DNA of 8,582 nt from JAWVZU01 sp033722075 (GTDB taxonomy: Bacteria > Pseudomonadota > Gammaproteobacteria > Xanthomonadales > SZUA-38). Position 1 is the first letter of the stretch. The number at the start of each line of letters is the position of its first letter. The stretch is taken from the NCBI GenBank assembly GCA_033722075.1, contig JAWVZU010000173.1, positions 1 to 8,582 of the forward strand, given 5' to 3'. Shown here one piece after another: positions 7,056 through 8,582 of the stretch. A program made the translations under genes and the position numbers. The notes below the pieces were generated by a model. It made no database searches and was not told the origin of the DNA. It worked only from the letters and a program-made list of their open reading frames with translations.

Positions 7056-7067
7056 GGCACTGGCCGG
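7040..7067. repeat. Short inverted repeat in the gap between the TPR gene and tkt
   Basis: CCGGCC at 7040-7045 and GGCCGG at 7062-7067 are perfect 6-base arms 16 bases apart, flanking the candidate tkt -35 element. In minus-strand RNA the hairpin is followed by only three U residues, so it is a poor terminator for the TPR gene. It could be an operator. Arms this short are not rare by chance in GC-rich DNA. Confidence 0.25.
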
Positions 7068-7092
7068 GAACGAGGCGCTGAATCGGAGCGAA

Positions 7093-8520
7093 TCAGCGCC
7101 GCGGGGTGCCGCCGGTACCGGAGCGGCTGCCCATACCGACAACCCCGTAGTCGGCCGGAGCCGGCGTGGGATACACCCGCCGAACCTTGTAGCCCGGGGT
7201 TGCGACGGGGGCGCCGTCGACGAGGCGAGGCCGGAAGCGCGCGTAACGAAAGGCCTGCAGCGCTGCGGAACGGGTCTGGCCGTGCAGGTTGGTGCCGATG
7301 ATCTCGATATTGTCCGGGCGCCCGTCCCTGGCAATGGTGAATTCAAAATCGTAATAGACCTCGTCCCCGACCTTGCCGTAACCGAGAAAGTCGATGGAAA
7401 GTGTTGCGCCGGGATGAATGAGGTGCGGCCGATCAAAGTAGGCCAACCAATCCCGATCCGGGTCGTCGAAGCCTTCAGCCAGTCTCCAGGCCGTTCGATA
7501 CTCGGACCACGCCTCCTGTTCGCGTCCGAACAGCACATACCAGTCACCCAGTTCGAGATGAGCCACGATCCGCGTATGCAGGTTGACGCCCTCATACGAG
7601 TCGACGATATCGACGATACGCTGATGGGCCTCCAGCCCTTTTTCGAAATTGACGTCGCGTTCCTCGCCCCAGGCGGCCGCCATGCCGCGCAAGGGAATGA
7701 TCAGTTCCAGCGCATTCTCGCCCTTTTCCTCTTCGATGGCCTCGATCGCCTTGCGATAGAGGAGGCGCGCCTGGCGGTAATCCTGAATGTCGTGATACCA
7801 GGTGGCGAGGTCGTAGAGCGCCGGTAGGGACTCGATGCTGCCGGTGCCAAAGTTGCGCCGGTGCAGTTTGTAGATGGTCAGCTGCAGTTGCTCCGCTTCT
7901 TCCCAGCGGTCCTGCGCCATCAGGCTCTCGACGATACCCTCCAGCGCTGCGACCTGCTCCAGGGAATAGACGCCCTCGTTGCGATGGCTGATGTGCTGGG
8001 CCCGCTGGAAATTGAGGATCGCTGACTCGTGCGCACCCATGGCCTGGTCTGCCTCCGCCATGCCCTGGAGCGGCACGCGCAGATCTGGGCTGAAGATGCC
8101 CTTGTGCGCCCGGACCAGTTCCATGCTGCGCTGGAACTGCTGCTTCGCTTCCGCCGGCTGGCTGACGTAGAGCAGCGCCTCGCCCATGTCGTTCAAGGCC
8201 GGCACCAGCCGGGGATCGGTCAGGCCGAATTCCTGCTCGGTCAGTTCCAGCTGGATCCGGGCCGCTTCGAAGGCCTGGCCGAAGTCCCGGTTCTCCAGGT
8301 AGGTGTCGTAGAGCATCGACGCTTCAAAACGATCGACGGCCAATTCGCTTGGCGCCGCATCGACCAGAGCCCCAGCAGGGTTGACAAGTTCCTGCCCCAC
8401 AGCGGGGCCCAGCGGTTCAACCGCTTCATTCTGCCTTTCCTGCAAGTCCTGGGCGACCACGCTGCTGACGCCCAACATCATGATCAATCCGGATAACAGT
8501 CGCGACAGACCGCTGCGCAT
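7093..8520 (-). CDS. Secreted TPR-repeat protein with TonB-like C-terminal domain
   Basis: A 475-residue protein of unknown function. Residues 1-23 form a signal peptide: Arg2 and Arg7, a hydrophobic core LLSGLIMMLGVSSVV, and a VVA-Q cleavage site, so the mature protein should be periplasmic. There is no lipobox cysteine and no second membrane segment. Residues about 65-350 read as seven helical repeats of 36-43 residues, each ending in a Gly-containing turn (EFG, HKG, NEG, NFG, EKG, YEG, AEG), similar to kinesin-light-chain-type TPRs. Residues about 385-450 resemble the TonB C-terminal fold (YYDFEFTIARDGRPDNIEI, then AALQAFRYARFRPRLVDG). The tail to 475 is Gly/Ser/Pro-rich. Unlike true TonB it lacks an N-terminal anchor and a Pro-rich spacer, so an energy-transducing role is doubtful; envelope protein scaffolding is an alternative. 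GAAGAG 4 bases before the ATG is a weak Shine-Dalgarno. It lies 96 bp upstream of tkt on the same strand. Confidence 0.85.
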   Translation of the reverse strand: MRSGLSRLLSGLIMMLGVSSVVAQDLQERQNEAVEPLGPAVGQELVNPAGALVDAAPSELAVDRFEASMLYDTYLENRDFGQAFEAARIQLELTEQEFGLTDPRLVPALNDMGEALLYVSQPAEAKQQFQRSMELVRAHKGIFSPDLRVPLQGMAEADQAMGAHESAILNFQRAQHISHRNEGVYSLEQVAALEGIVESLMAQDRWEEAEQLQLTIYKLHRRNFGTGSIESLPALYDLATWYHDIQDYRQARLLYRKAIEAIEEEKGENALELIIPLRGMAAAWGEERDVNFEKGLEAHQRIVDIVDSYEGVNLHTRIVAHLELGDWYVLFGREQEAWSEYRTAWRLAEGFDDPDRDWLAYFDRPHLIHPGATLSIDFLGYGKVGDEVYYDFEFTIARDGRPDNIEIIGTNLHGQTRSAALQAFRYARFRPRLVDGAPVATPGYKVRRVYPTPAPADYGVVGMGSRSGTGGTPRR

Positions 8521-8531
8521 CTGACTCTTCA

Positions 8532-8558
8532 GTGGGTTGGCACCATGATTGTACCCAC
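8532..8558. repeat. Inverted repeat spanning the candidate -10 of the TPR gene
   Basis: GTGGGT at 8532-8537 and ACCCAC at 8553-8558 are perfect 6-base arms 15 bases apart. One arm touches the TACAAT hexamer and the other lies in the predicted leader. This layout could be an operator, but chance is a fair alternative. The remaining bases to the right edge show no gene. Confidence 0.25.
8548..8553 (-). promoter_or_regulatory. Candidate -10 element upstream of the TPR gene
   Basis: TACAAT at 8553-8548 matches the sigma-70 -10 consensus at 5 of 6 positions and lies 27 bases before the ATG. No good -35 hexamer is seen 16-18 bases further upstream in the short remaining sequence. It is the best promoter-like hexamer upstream of this gene, but it rests on one hexamer. 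Confidence 0.35.
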
Positions 8559-8582
8559 GGTAATGGACCGCAGGCCACGTCG

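Noticed and set aside
901..7092. Three intergenic gaps of nearly equal length (95, 96 and 96 bp)
   Set aside because: Their sequences share no common repeat, so the equal lengths look like coincidence.
4972..7827. A 951-codon open frame on the plus strand opposite tkt and part of the TPR gene
   Set aside because: Its product shows no recognisable domain and it lies antisense to a transketolase with all active-site motifs. Long antisense frames without stops are expected in GC-rich genes because of codon bias.

Overview
The window is a high-GC stretch of bacterial chromosome in which every convincing gene lies on the minus strand. Read in the direction of transcription (from high to low coordinates) it holds: a secreted TPR protein with a TonB-like C-terminal domain (8520-7093); transketolase (6996-4966); glyceraldehyde-3-phosphate dehydrogenase (4869-3859); phosphoglycerate kinase (3854-2685); a HAD-superfamily phosphatase (2674-2009); a class I fructose-bisphosphate aldolase (2012-996); and the first 300 codons of a MaeB-type malic enzyme (900 to beyond the left edge).

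The likely source is a gammaproteobacterium, perhaps related to Xanthomonadales or Chromatiales. This is an inference from the tkt-gap-pgk-x-fba order with a class I aldolase, the wording of the proteins (for example IREDLNVP in PGK and TKTGAAAAVG in GAPDH) and the TPR/TonB_C protein. No rRNA or taxonomic marker is present.

The core is a central-carbon operon. Transketolase rearranges sugar phosphates. GAPDH and PGK interconvert glyceraldehyde-3-phosphate and 3-phosphoglycerate. Aldolase joins or splits the triose and fructose-1,6-bisphosphate. gap-pgk-HAD-fba is tightly packed: 4 bp, 10 bp, then a 4-bp ATGA overlap. tkt lies 96 bp upstream of gap with no strong promoter between them. The same enzymes serve glycolysis, gluconeogenesis, the pentose-phosphate pathway and the Calvin cycle. 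No RuBisCO, phosphoribulokinase or FBPase is visible, so autotrophy cannot be claimed. The position between pgk and fba, where related gammaproteobacteria often carry pyruvate kinase, holds a HAD phosphatase instead.

An inverted repeat with 12-bp arms separates fba from maeB and probably marks the 3' end of the operon message. Three intergenic gaps of about 95 bp and the 62 bp at the right edge are the only non-coding DNA. I see no tRNA, rRNA, mobile element, CRISPR array or phage gene, and no evidence of a new system. The least ordinary items are the TPR/TonB_C protein and the HAD gene in the pyk slot.
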